DNA from: Acanthosoma haemorrhoidale
Lineage: Eukaryota; Arthropoda; Insecta; Hemiptera; Acanthosomatidae
Length of the DNA stretch: 64,000 bases
NCBI GenBank assembly: GCA_930367205.1
Contig: OV884011.1
Coordinates: forward strand, 138,731,437-138,795,436
Direction: 5' to 3'
Under the pieces are notes generated by a model that searched no databases, had not been told where the DNA came from, and saw only the letters and a list, made by a program, of their open reading frames with translations. The position numbers were made by a program, and so were the translations under genes. Below, one piece after another: positions 50,801-63,300 of this stretch; within the stretch, counting starts at the first letter, position 1, and each line of letters begins with the position of its first letter.

Positions 50801-53800
50801 AAGCACTTTACACTTCAAAAAGTATTACTAACTCTTTATGGTTGTGATACCAATAGATATGTGTTAAAGAACATCTAACAGGGTGCCTAAAGTCAACTAG
50901 TGAAGTTCAAGATCAGTTTTTAAGCTTAAATGCTTATTTAAACAGAAAATTTATTTATGATATCTTAGTGCAGCTAATTCACTGGCGATGCAAACAATAA
51001 ATATGTATCGTTTAGAAGAAAAAAACAGTAAATAAATGAAAGAATACAAAAACTGAGCTACTAGCTATAGAATATTAGGATGACTGAATAAACAGGATAT
51101 AATTAAAAGGTTGGAAGGCCATATGAGATTTTCAAAAAAATGATGATCTCATAAGGAAAGGACTACAAGGATGATGCTATGGGGAAAACTCAAGTGTTTC
51201 AGTGGTTTTCCTGTTTTAAAATCGGGGAAATGTCAAATAATGATTAACCTCGCTCTGGACGTGCTTCGACAGCTGTCCAGAAAAACTTTGGTGTCGAAAA
51301 AATTCGTGAAACTGTCCCTGAAGAACAGAACATCGAAGAAGTTGTGGAGAAATCTAGAGTGACTTGGAGTTAAGTACAGCGAATTTTAAGTGAAGATTTG
51401 GACTAATTTTTCCTCCATGACAATGCTCCCGCTCACACAGCCCTCTCTGTGCGCTGATTTTTGACCAAAATGGTCTGAGCACTGTGCCCCATTTTCCCTA
51501 TTCACCTGATCTAGTCCACTGCAACTTTTTTTATTCCTCTGAATGAAAAGGGACACAAAAGGAAAGCATTTTGTGGAGATTGAAAAAATAAAAACAAAAA
51601 TGACAGAGGCGTTGTCTGGGTATCACAAAAGAGGAATTTAAAAAAAATTTTAAACAGTGGAATAAAAGATCCTTAACTCCAATGGAGTTACTACCTTTGT
51701 AATACAGGCTGTCCTGACTATCCACGGTAAATGAAGTTGAGTCCCCAACAGAAAATGAGATCTTGTAGTTTAAAAAAAGTCAACATTTTTAAGAGCAGTT
51801 TATTAGCTAATTGTTAACATATTTAAATTGTATGAACCACATAGTCAATACTCATAAATAGCTTCATTTATTGAAGGAAAAACTGAACATTTCATTGATT
51901 TTTTTTTTTTTTGGAAATTCCTTTATCTATACATTTTTTTTAATGCCCTTAACACGTTGCCGCAAATGACGGCTATAGCCGTCCGATCTTTGGCAATATG
52001 TAGGCACATGACGGCTATAGCCGTCGTGTACATTTTAATCAATAAAAAAAATCGACACTTGTTTACTGATAATCCTCTTTACTATTAACCAATATTTGCG
52101 TACACTATGACGGATCGCCGGTTTGAACAGCTACTACGATGCATCAATGGACATTATACTGGACATGTTGACAGCAGTACCCATAAATTAAACAAAATTT
52201 ACCCCATACTCCAGCCAATTCTTGTTAATTTTCAAGCAGCATATTCACCGTCAAAAGCACTTTCATTGGATGAATCCCTTTTGTTGTTTCGAGGTCGGCT
52301 AAGTTTCCGACAATATATTGTTGTGGTATTAGATATTGTGGAGTTTGTATATAAATATTTAATCTAACCTTGAATCAAGAAGGCAAACAAAAACAATTGA
52401 GAGTAGAAAAAACAAAACAAAAGATAGTATAGTTGTGTGGTCAGGATAAAAACACACACAGAATTACTCTCTAGTTTTGGCCCGTGATATAGTATAGTTG
52501 TTGTTTTATGAGGAGAACACAGAATTATTCTCTCTCTAGTTTGGGATCAGCCTGTGATATATGTGTCTGAGTCAAGTGATGAAATAAAAAGTCTGTAAGT
52601 TATTTGTTGTTGGCCTGGAAGCGGAACGGAAGAGAAGTTGCACCAGGAAGAAGAGTTAATTTGATTAAAAAAGAAAACCATTGAAGAAAAAAAAGATAGA
52701 CAAGTATAATTAATATAAGTTTCTTTTTGTTTATTTGTAATTAAATATAATCTTTTGCCATAATTATTTTGTTTAAAAGAACCTTAAACAGCAGTTAATC
52801 ACTAATAAAATAAATTTAAAGTTAAAAATAAAATTATGTTATCTTTTAAAAGAACGCAAGTATTTTAATAATATAAAAAGGAAAAAAGCAAGATATGGCA
52901 TAAAACTATTTGAACTTAATACGCCGGACGGATATGTTCTAAATGTTGAAATTTATCAAGGAAAATCAGACAACATAAAACACGCACAACCAGAACGCTT
53001 CGTTCTAACAGAAAAGGTAATCCGAAAGAAGTAACATCAAAAAGGGGCGAACATATATGGCTTAGACGAGGTCAAATTTATGTATCAAAGTGGCGAGATA
53101 AACGGGACGTTTTGTCCATAACAACAAATCATCATCCGGAAATGGTGGAAGTTATTAACAAATTTGGACAAAAAAAGAATAAACCAAATGATATAGCTGA
53201 ATACAATTTGAATATGTCAGGAGTTGACAGATGTCATCAAATGATTTCCGATTATTCGTCACCACAAAAATCCATAAGATGGTATAAAAAACGTCTTTTT
53301 CATCTTTTAGACCTTGCGTTTGGAATTCCTACTTTATCTATTGACAGTTTCATAAATCAACGACATTCCTACATTTTAGAGATTTGCTAATACAATCACT
53401 GATCGCACTACTTATTACTGAGATTTCTGGAAAGAATTTAGCGGCATTAATATCTACGCGTGGTCGACCGAAACAAATAAATTCATTACCACTGACATCC
53501 ACAAATTGTACACAACAACATTTCTTGGAAAAGATACCTCCACCTGTTGATTTTCAGCGTAAAACTTACTTTTTACGTTGCAGACAATGTTTGACCAACC
53601 AAATTAGAAAAGAAACGTCATATAGATGTAAAACTTGTCCGCATAAACCACCATTGTACCCAGAATGCTTCGAATCCTATCATTTATTATGCTTTCTTGT
53701 ATGTATGTAATTTGTTTCCTGAATTAGTTTTTATTTCATTTTTACTATTTTATATGCAAAATATATTACAAATGATAATTTTGTTTCAAACTGATTTTCT

Positions 53801-56800
53801 TATGTTAAGTTTACACCTATTTACTCTCTTTTATTCATAGGAATCATTTTGAATTAGTAAAGCAAATGCCGTGTAGTCGTCACGACGGTCATAGCCGTAA
53901 TTTGCTCCGGGAAGAGAAAAAATGACATGATGAGCAAATGACGGTTATAGCAGTCGACAGTTTTTTTTGGAAAAACTGTGGCTAAACGTGATAATTTTCA
54001 CTTCCAAACATACAACTTACACTCGATTTCATCTGGCAGTCATAAACAATTGAAAAAAAAAAAATGTGTTTCTGAGCACGATCGTCAAATTAAAAGTGTG
54101 CGGCAACGTGTTAATAGTAGATTTAAATTAAGTATTCCTTTGAAATTTAAACTTTTCTTTTGAAGTGTTGATACAGGGGCGTATGTTCCACTGACATTTT
54201 ACACATTGATATTTTTTAATTTTAAATGGTGTATGTACACCATCAATTATGTAATTGATGATTTTATGTATATAAAATAGACTCATTTAGTTATCTGGTT
54301 TGGTAGCTGTCTCTCAAAATTTGAGTATTGAGTCATTTTAAGTTATAACATTATTGGAAGACATGTATTAGGTTTGATAAATACTTCCCACTTTTACCAT
54401 CTTCTTCCCTTTTAGCATTTGGCTCAATACTCTTAGCCCTCGAACAAAGTATCAATTGCAACTATTCAGTTCCATGTTGGAATGATTGCATTGTCTTGAT
54501 GTATGGCAAAAACTTGTGGATTATTCAAAATTATACAGTTGTACATCAGTGGCCTATCTAACTTATTTTTGAAACAGCAAACTTAGTGTATTATTTTATG
54601 ATTATTACTTGTTTATTTAGGTCAGGATTCCCAGGTGCGCAACCTGTTTCTATGAATAGACAGAATATAGAATTTTTGGAAAAAAAACCTTATATGGTCT
54701 CTTGGAAGGCTGATGGAACAAGGTTTGGGAACATTATTTTATAATTAATATTAAATTTTTTTTTTTAGTGCTCAATCAGAATTATAGCAACATTAATCCT
54801 TTTATTTTTAATTTTAGGTATATGATGGCCATTTTAGGTGAGAATCAAGTTTATATGATTGACAGAGATAACAATGTTTTTATAGTTCACAATCTTCGAT
54901 TTGTTGTGCGAAAGGACTTAGACCGTCATCTCGTTGAGACATTATTAGATGGGGTGAGAGCATAAGTTCTAATCATTAAAACAAAATTAAAATATGTCTT
55001 GAAATCAGGTTATTATCAATTTAAATCCTAGAGATTGGTTCTCACAAATTTATCCGTGGGAATATTTTTAAGCTGTTATTTGAAAACTTAGAAAAAAATA
55101 CTACATAATATGATGGGCCATGGCAAAAAATGCAAGGGAACACTGATTTGAAATAAAGATAAAAATAGTGACTTAAACCAAATTAAGAACATAGAACATG
55201 AGAAGAACGTTAGAGAAGAAAAAAAGTTTAATGTAAAAAATTAACATAAGAATATTAATTTCAGCAATAATTTTGGTCTTAATCTGGCTACGTAAAAAAA
55301 GGAAGAGCAAATAATCATCTCTAAGGGAGACCTAAATATAACCCCTGATTTGATTAATCTTTGGGATTATGAGATGGTAATGCATTTTTCATTGTTATTC
55401 AGAGTCAATATTGCTATTGCTTTTCTGTAGACAAAAATAATTGAATCGTAATTTTGAAGAAGGAAACAAATCCAACATTAGAGTTTATGGGAAACCAATC
55501 AAACATTTTTGTTGGCAAGTTTCTTGTTAATTTTTTTTTTAGTGAAATTTTTGGATTTGGTTCATACACTATATCAACTGAAATTAAAAAATGCTTTGTT
55601 ATTTCATTATAAACTAAGTGAAGAGCAATTAAAGTTCATGAAATCGTTTCCTTCATCTAACTAATTTTTCATGCTTGAAAAATTTAGGTGATATAGCTTA
55701 TTAGTGGCAAAATTTTTTTTTTTTTTTATGTAAAACAATAATGCAAACAAAAAAGTGATATTGTATTTTTTTAAAAAAATCATCAGTTGTTATTTGTCGT
55801 AAATTTATTATTTCATTGGTCACCGATTTCTTTATCGCCATGTTATCACATTCTTATAAAATGATTTATAATGATCTAGAATATAAGGTATTATTTGATT
55901 CACATCTTGTATCTTGTAGTTTATCGGAATTTTGCAAAATGTAGTTGCATTTGAATTATGTAAGCCAATTTGCTTGACATATTAGGAACTCTGCTCTTTG
56001 GCTTTTGCAAACAAAAGCTATATTTTACTAATCCATCTATAAATCACATATATCTGCTGGTTGTGAATACTCAAGGTATATGCATTTTGATATTGAGAAA
56101 TTAGTTGTTTTCTCTTGGGACCTGTACATTTATTTTGTAAAATTTGGACCATTTTTTAAAATTGAGTACATTTTTCGAGGATATTGGTTTGAATCCACTC
56201 TTTCTGGAAGTTCGAAGCGAATCAATATACTGTTTGGGTGTGTAAATTCGGTCATTATTTTTCTTACATTAGGTTTAGCAATCCAAAATTTCTGTCTGAA
56301 GTTCCGACCTCTCATAGGAATACTGGTGAATATTTCAAAATTGACTGATGACCACTAAGTCCATAAAGAATCTCACTATTGTGTTGTTGCGATTTTGTCC
56401 GCCACAAGCATCACTAAAAACATGCAATTCATATTTGTTAGAATTCATGTTTTGTATTTTTAACCATACCAAGCTGCAGATGTCATTTTGCTTCCTCCTC
56501 CGGATTCACACAAAATTCAGTAATATTGGTTTTTATGTCATGTACACAGAATAAATAAAGCCAGTGTGTGGAAATAAAACATTTCTTGCACAGGTATTTT
56601 AAGTAATGCAAGGTTCTGCATATTGTTTGAAGTCATCGAATATGATTGTATCTACTTTGTCATTTTGTTCACATATAACATAGCCCTTATCTCTTGCTGT
56701 TTTGAGGGAGTGTATCCCTTCTTCAAAAGAACAGGTTTTCTTCTTTTGAGTGACAGATATATCAAAGCCATGTAACGAATATTATGCAATAAAACAAAAA

Positions 56801-57348
56801 TTGATTTTTTTGCGCTTGTTTCCTTCTTCAAAATGATGATTCAATTTCTCAAGACCTTTTTGTACCAAACCACCAAAATTCCTTCATACACATATATTCT
56901 GTGGTGATTTCAAATCATCATTATTTGACCACTCATGCAACCATTGTAATTCTATTCCTCCCACTATCTGTATTGGGTTGCCGTAGGCTACTAAACTAGT
57001 TGAAATAATAACAACAATAAAATTTAAAAAAACAAAACAATCCAAAACGTTTCTGTAAGAACCATGCTTTCCTTCAAACCCCTACCCTAGAACCCTCCAT
57101 GTACTTTTTTAAATGTTTCCTCTGGGACCCAACTATACACATCTAACGGAGTACTGTTTTTCACCAAACGATTCATTTTCCATCCTTGGTAGACTCTCAC
57201 TACCTTCCAGACTCCTTCCGCCTTTCTAGGCATTCCACACCCTATATCCTTCTCATACATCCTTTAAGTAGGGGTCTCCCCTTAGAGAAAGGCACTCCCA
57301 GCCAAAAATAATTTTTCCACATTCCTATTTTTAAGTTTGAGAGCTCTG

Positions 57349-57393
<45 letters not shown>

Positions 57394-60300
57394 TTCATTT
57401 TCCTATAGGTTAGGGTTATACTTTTTGTTGATCTACCCTTTTCACCTTCAACCTTTTTATACTTGGCCCTGATCTCTTCTGTTTGTTCTAGTGGGTACCC
57501 CCGGGGTCAGACCACTGTGAGCATTTTTTAGAATGCTAGTATTTATTATTGTTTTAATTCTATCTAAATTTTATATTTTCATAAAACATTTAAATAACCA
57601 AATATATATACTAGTTATTTATAAGTAATGATTTTGTTTTCAGGAAATGGTTATTGATAAATTCAAAGGCCAAAATATTCCAAGGTATCTGGTATATGAT
57701 ATCTTAAAAGTAAATGGTATACTTGTTTCTTACCTCAGGTTTTCCCCCGAGCGTTTAATGTGCATAGATGTAAGTAACTCAGCTGTTATATAAATAAATA
57801 TTTTATTGATACTTTGGGTTCATAAAACTAATAAAATTAGTTAATGTTATTAAATTAGTTAGTTATTAATAAGTAATATTTGAATGCTTAATATTTAATT
57901 GTAGTAGTTATGGGTAATGTTATATTGAGTAAGGGTGTGTTGGATATTAAAACAATTTATGTAGCCATAGCAGTAGGCAATGCATTAGGGCTTGGATTAT
58001 TCTGGCTTGGGGTTACAATCTTTTTTATCCTACGAGAATGTTAGTTGATACTTAGACATTGAGAAATTCAGTTTTCAGTAGGTAGTGAGTAAAGAAAGCT
58101 TCAATGGTGGTGATTAAGTGAGTGGCTGGCTGTTGAGAATATGTAAAGATCGATGGTGATAAAAAAAAGAAAAAGAAATGAAAGTTACAATATAGAAGAG
58201 ATAATATTTAAGAAGTCTGGAAAGCCGAGAATGAATTATTTGATCAACATTACATACAACATTAAACATGGTACCACAGTAATTAGACATCCATTTTTAT
58301 TATTTTATTCCATATCTCATTTAGCTCAAATTATAAATGATAAGATGTAAAAATCACCAATATATTGTGGCGATCTCATGGGTTCATCAAAAATATTTAA
58401 TAAATTAGTAAAAATTAAATTTATATACCTACTTCTTCTAATATTGAAAAGATGAGGCTTTGGGTTTCAGATTATTTTTTAACTAGTTGTGAACAACATG
58501 TGCCTTTTAGGGAAAGGAATGGGGTTTAGGAATTAGTTACGAGGGTGGTCTGAAAAGTTTCTGACCTCAACATGAAGATAGGAGCAGTCGTAAATAAAAG
58601 CTAGTGAATTTTGTTGTTCATCTGTTGACAGTTACTCACCAAAGTTTCAGCCATTTTGGACGCGCAGTTGTTGTGTAACAGTCGTTTGAGTGAGTCGATG
58701 TGAGTGTTTTTATGAAAATGGACAAAATCGAGTATCGAGCTGTCATTAAATATTTGTTTTTGAAAGGCACTCTGCACCATCATTTACCACAGTGAAATTT
58801 TGGGCAGCTGAATTTAAACGTGGTCGTAAGAGCTTGGGAGACGATGAACGTTCGGGACGTCCAAAAACTGCAACTACCGACGAAAACATCGCCAAATGGT
58901 GCTAGACTACCGCCGAATTAAAGTGAGAGAGATAGCAGAGGTTATGAACATGTCAAAAAAACGTGTTTGTCACATATAAAATCAACATTTAGAGATGAGA
59001 AAGCTGTCCACGCGTTGGGTGCTGCGTTTGCTCACGTTAGACCATAAAATGTGTTCGAATGAACATTTCCAACGCTCTGTTGGCACAGTTTTGGCGCCGA
59101 TTAATTACTGTGGATGAAACTTGGATACACCATTATACGCCCGAAACAAAAATACAGTTCAAACAGTGGACTGCAAAGGGGGAACCGGCTCCAAAAAAAA
59201 CAAAAACTGTTTTTTCGGCTGGGAAAGTGATGGATACTGTTTTTTGGGATAGTCATGGAGTTATTTTAATCGATTATCTTCAAAAAGGAAAAACCATTAC
59301 AGGAGCATACTACGCATCATTACTTGACAAGCTGAAGGCAGAACTTGCAGAAAAAGAAAATCCTGTTTCACCAAGACAACGCACCGTCTCACACCTCAGC
59401 GGTGGTTGCCATTGCGAAAATCCATGAATTACGGTTTGAACTGCTTGACCATCCGCCTTACTCACCAGATCTAGCCCCAAGCGACTTCTTTTTGTTCCCT
59501 CATCTAAAAATTGTGCTCGGAGGACAGAGATTTTCGTCAAATGAAGAGGCAATCACCTTCGTGAACGATTATTTTGCAGAGAAAAATGCCGATTACTATT
59601 TGGACGGGTTACAGAGACAGGAGCATCGCTGAGAGAAGTGTGTAGAGTTACAAGGAGACTATGTTGAAAAAAAAAAAAAAAAAAATGTATTGTATCTTTG
59701 TTAGGTCGGAAACTTTTCAGACCACCCTCGTATATGAAGGTAGATGGGCCAGTGCTTGAAGATAAGAGTCTTTTGATGTTTATGTTATGATGGACATATG
59801 TAAGTCAGTTCCCTGCTCAGTGTTGGTAATATAAACAATCAGTTATTTAGTAGACTAATTAATACAATCAGTCAAGATAGATCAAATATATACTATTCAA
59901 GAAGTCATACAACCAGTGGCACTCTTGAATGAGCCCATGTGGTATTGAAGAAACAACGCATCAAAGAAAACATTGTTGTAATGTATGGATAATTTTCTAT
60001 CTATAAATATAACTAATACATTTTATATCAATTTTATCAGTTGGGAGGCAGGAATCCACAAAAGATATTATTTAAGCTTCAACTTTTTCAATAAATTTAT
60101 TTTATTTTACGGTAGTTGGGAGTTGGAATCCTCATGAGATATTAAGCTTTAATTTTATATATAATAATATTGTAACGCTTTGTCAATTTAGTAATATGAA
60201 CCAAATTTAAACTGTTAACTTATCTCATATGTTATTTATTATATCTTAGGAGGGTCCTTGATAACCAAACATTTACCTAAAATAAAAAATTAGACATATA

Positions 60301-63300
60301 GTGTTTTTAAGTTTTTCTCAACTTGTCTTGCTCCAGCCCAAGTATTGTGTTTTGTTGATCCTGGTACTCAGAATATAATCCTGCCTCGATGGCCTCCTAT
60401 AGATTCTGCCAATATGCAAAAATGTTGTATTAGGAAATCCAAAGTAAGAGGGCCCTTACATCAAATATGTTTGATCATCCGCAAACTGCAATAAATCATT
60501 AACACCTTTCGTTTCATCCAATTCTAAACTACTGACAACTAACCACTTCTCTCAAGCATCTCTAAACTACTGAATTCCCAGCGTTCCTCTCAGCTGTTCC
60601 AATTACTGACAAACTTTCCAGCTGTTACATTCACTTGTTCGAAATCAAATTTTTTATAGTTTATTTGATATCATTCAATATTTTATATAATAAAATAACT
60701 ATTCTTTCAAATTACTCTAATTTATATTATACAATGTATATAAATGCATTATTTATTTTTATTGATTAATTTACCAATTCTATCATTTAAGGCTGACATA
60801 ATTAAACCAAGGCATCATGCTATGGAAAGTGGAAAGATCAACAAATTACATGAACCATTCAGTGTGCGTGCAAAGCAATTTCTTCCATGTGGAATGGCTT
60901 ATAAGTTTCTAGATGTCAAATTTTCACGTCAGTTGACACATGAACCAGATGGCTTGATTTTCCAACCTTCAGAAGAAGTTAGTATGCTTTTACCATAACA
61001 AACTTACTTAAATTATAGCTTGAATTTAATCTATCAATTGTAATTATAGTGAACAAAATTGATATTATAATTTTTTTTAGCCATACAAAGCTGGACAGTG
61101 TCTCGAGGTATTGAAATGGAAACCTCCCTCTCATAATTCAATTGACTTCAGATTGAAAATTAAAAAAGAAGAAGGAATGGGGTAAGTCTTTTATTTTTTT
61201 TTTTATTGTGCCTTAAATAATTAAAAAAATCGCCTTGATTAATTAAAAAAATTGTCTCAGTAATTATTAGTTTTGGTCTTTACAATCCCTCTGGTGTGAC
61301 GGAAATTTTCCAAGTCAATTTTTATTTTGTTATCTCTGTTCATTATTATTCTTGTTCATTGTCATCCCTAATTACCTCGAACAATTTCTTATCTTGCCTC
61401 CTTAAATTTTTCTATTGGAAATTTCATTTTAGGATAGTTAGTTTGTAAAATTAGGATAAGTTTGTCTTAGATTTAAGAAAAGTGTAAGTAAATTTAGTAA
61501 TATTAATTTTAAGTACGAAAAAATTAATTTTTTATGGTGGAAGAGAGGTGGGGTAGATTGGCCAGCTGGTAGATTGGAAAACTCTCCAAATGGAGGGTTT
61601 TTGTTGTGACGGTTACGAACCTAAAAAAAGGCGATCATTTTGCTTGCTCCACGATATCAGAAGGGCCTTCTGATCCCTTCGCCTACCCCATCAAGGGTAA
61701 TGAAGATTGGTGACTGAAGGCACTTGAGGACCTTTCGCCCAGAAAGATCACGATGAGATGTCGCCATTTAACAACCTCATCAACATAAATAAGTATAACG
61801 TTTTAGCCTTTTCCTGTTTGTCTGTGGTTATGGGGCAAAGAAGTGTTGTAGTGAATTTTAGAGAACCATAACATACTTCCATGCTCTCTCAAACTATAAT
61901 TTTTTTTTTCTGTTTTATCTTACGGCATTAGCCTATTTAATTTTAGTTTATGAACAATTTCAGGCCTGAAAGGTTAATATTATTTGTATTAGTTTTAACA
62001 TTTTAAGAAGGAAACAATAAGATTTTTTAGTAAGTATTTTTTTTTTTATGAAAAGAAAAATTCTCAAGTATTAAATCTTTTTTTTGTGTAAATCCCTTTT
62101 ATTTAAATACAGATCTATTTTATTTTTGGTACTTTGCTTGGAAGTAAGACTATTTATTGATGGAATAAACTGTTCGGATGCAAAAGAATAGAATGTGTAA
62201 TGGTATTAATACAATACAATACAATTTTTGACAGGTTCAAAATTTAAAGTTGGCTAGAAGTAGCTAATATAGCACAATGGGGGAACTCTTGATTCCTGAA
62301 GTTAATATCCTATGTTTGACTCAATGAGTACACCTTTTTTTTTCATCTTCCGCATACTTTTTGCCATATTATATAGTTTTGCTTCCCATTTTTTTTTAAA
62401 ATGTTGACTTGGAGGATTCCGTCACAAAATAATTTTTGTTTCACTGTTTTTTGGAAAAGAAAAGAGTAAGAAATTTGTTTATCAGGGTTTAAATAAACTT
62501 GCCTATTCTTCGTATTCTACTTAATATATAAATATTATTTGTTCATCTTCTTGGTTTATTTCTCTAGTGGTTGTAGGTTTTGCTTTTTTTTTCTGCAACC
62601 TTTGGTCAGTTAAATTTATAACTGACTGGATTCAAATAGTGGGGTGTGCTCTATTTCAAATAGAGTTTTTGTCTTTGTTTTTCTCAACTGTTTACGACTT
62701 CTAGCAGAAACAGGCCTCTTGAACGTCCCGTGCAGTATTTTGCTATGGGGTGTTTCCAAATCTTCCACAAAGTACAGGGCCCTATCACTGTCTGTATTTT
62801 TTTTTATAATGATTTAATAAGATAAATAAAGAGAGAGGAGCCCACTTATTGCCTTCTTGTTCAGGTCCCTCCTTTACACAAAACTCCGATTCGGTTCCAT
62901 TTATTTAAAAAAATGTCATGTAAAATAGTAAAGAATTAATATCTTCTTTTTATTCTTTTTATGTCTGAATATTCATTATTTTTGGCTAAAAAATATTGTT
63001 TTAGTTTACTTCCAAGGAAAGTTGGGTTTCTGCATGTTGGAGGCTTCGAACCTGTTTTTGCAAGGATGAAATTCACAAAAGACTTAGAGAAGTATGATGG
63101 GAAAATTATAGAATGTAGATATGAAAATAATACTTGGATATTCATGAGAGAAAGGACTGACAAATCTTTCCCCAATAGTGATAAAACTGCTCGATGTAAG
63201 TATATTATCTAAATTCCAGTAAATATATGATAATTCAATTTATTTCTAGAAATATTTATAAACTAATCATGAATTTCAGCTGTGCTTGACTCCATCAAGA

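Larger units (their letters stand above)
51953..54110 (+). mobile_element. piggyBac-like transposon with TTAA target duplication
   Basis: Flanked on both sides by TTAA (51949-51952 and 54111-54114). The termini are 12-bp inverted repeats, CACGTTGCCGCA at the left and its complement at the right. Inside each end lie two subterminal copies of a 16-bp palindrome: GACGGCTATAGCCGTC at 51968-51983 and 52010-52025 (both perfect), and mutated versions at 53884-53899 and 53940-53955. The single gene is a deletion-damaged transposase on the plus strand, itself interrupted by the 0.54-kb unclassified element. It sits in RNGTT intron 6. The piggyBac call rests on TTAA, the termini and the transposase. 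Confidence 0.92.

Noticed and set aside
56080..56358. Overlapping open frames on both strands in RNGTT intron 8
   Set aside because: The two frames mirror each other and carry no motif; such antisense pairs are typical of non-coding AT-rich DNA.
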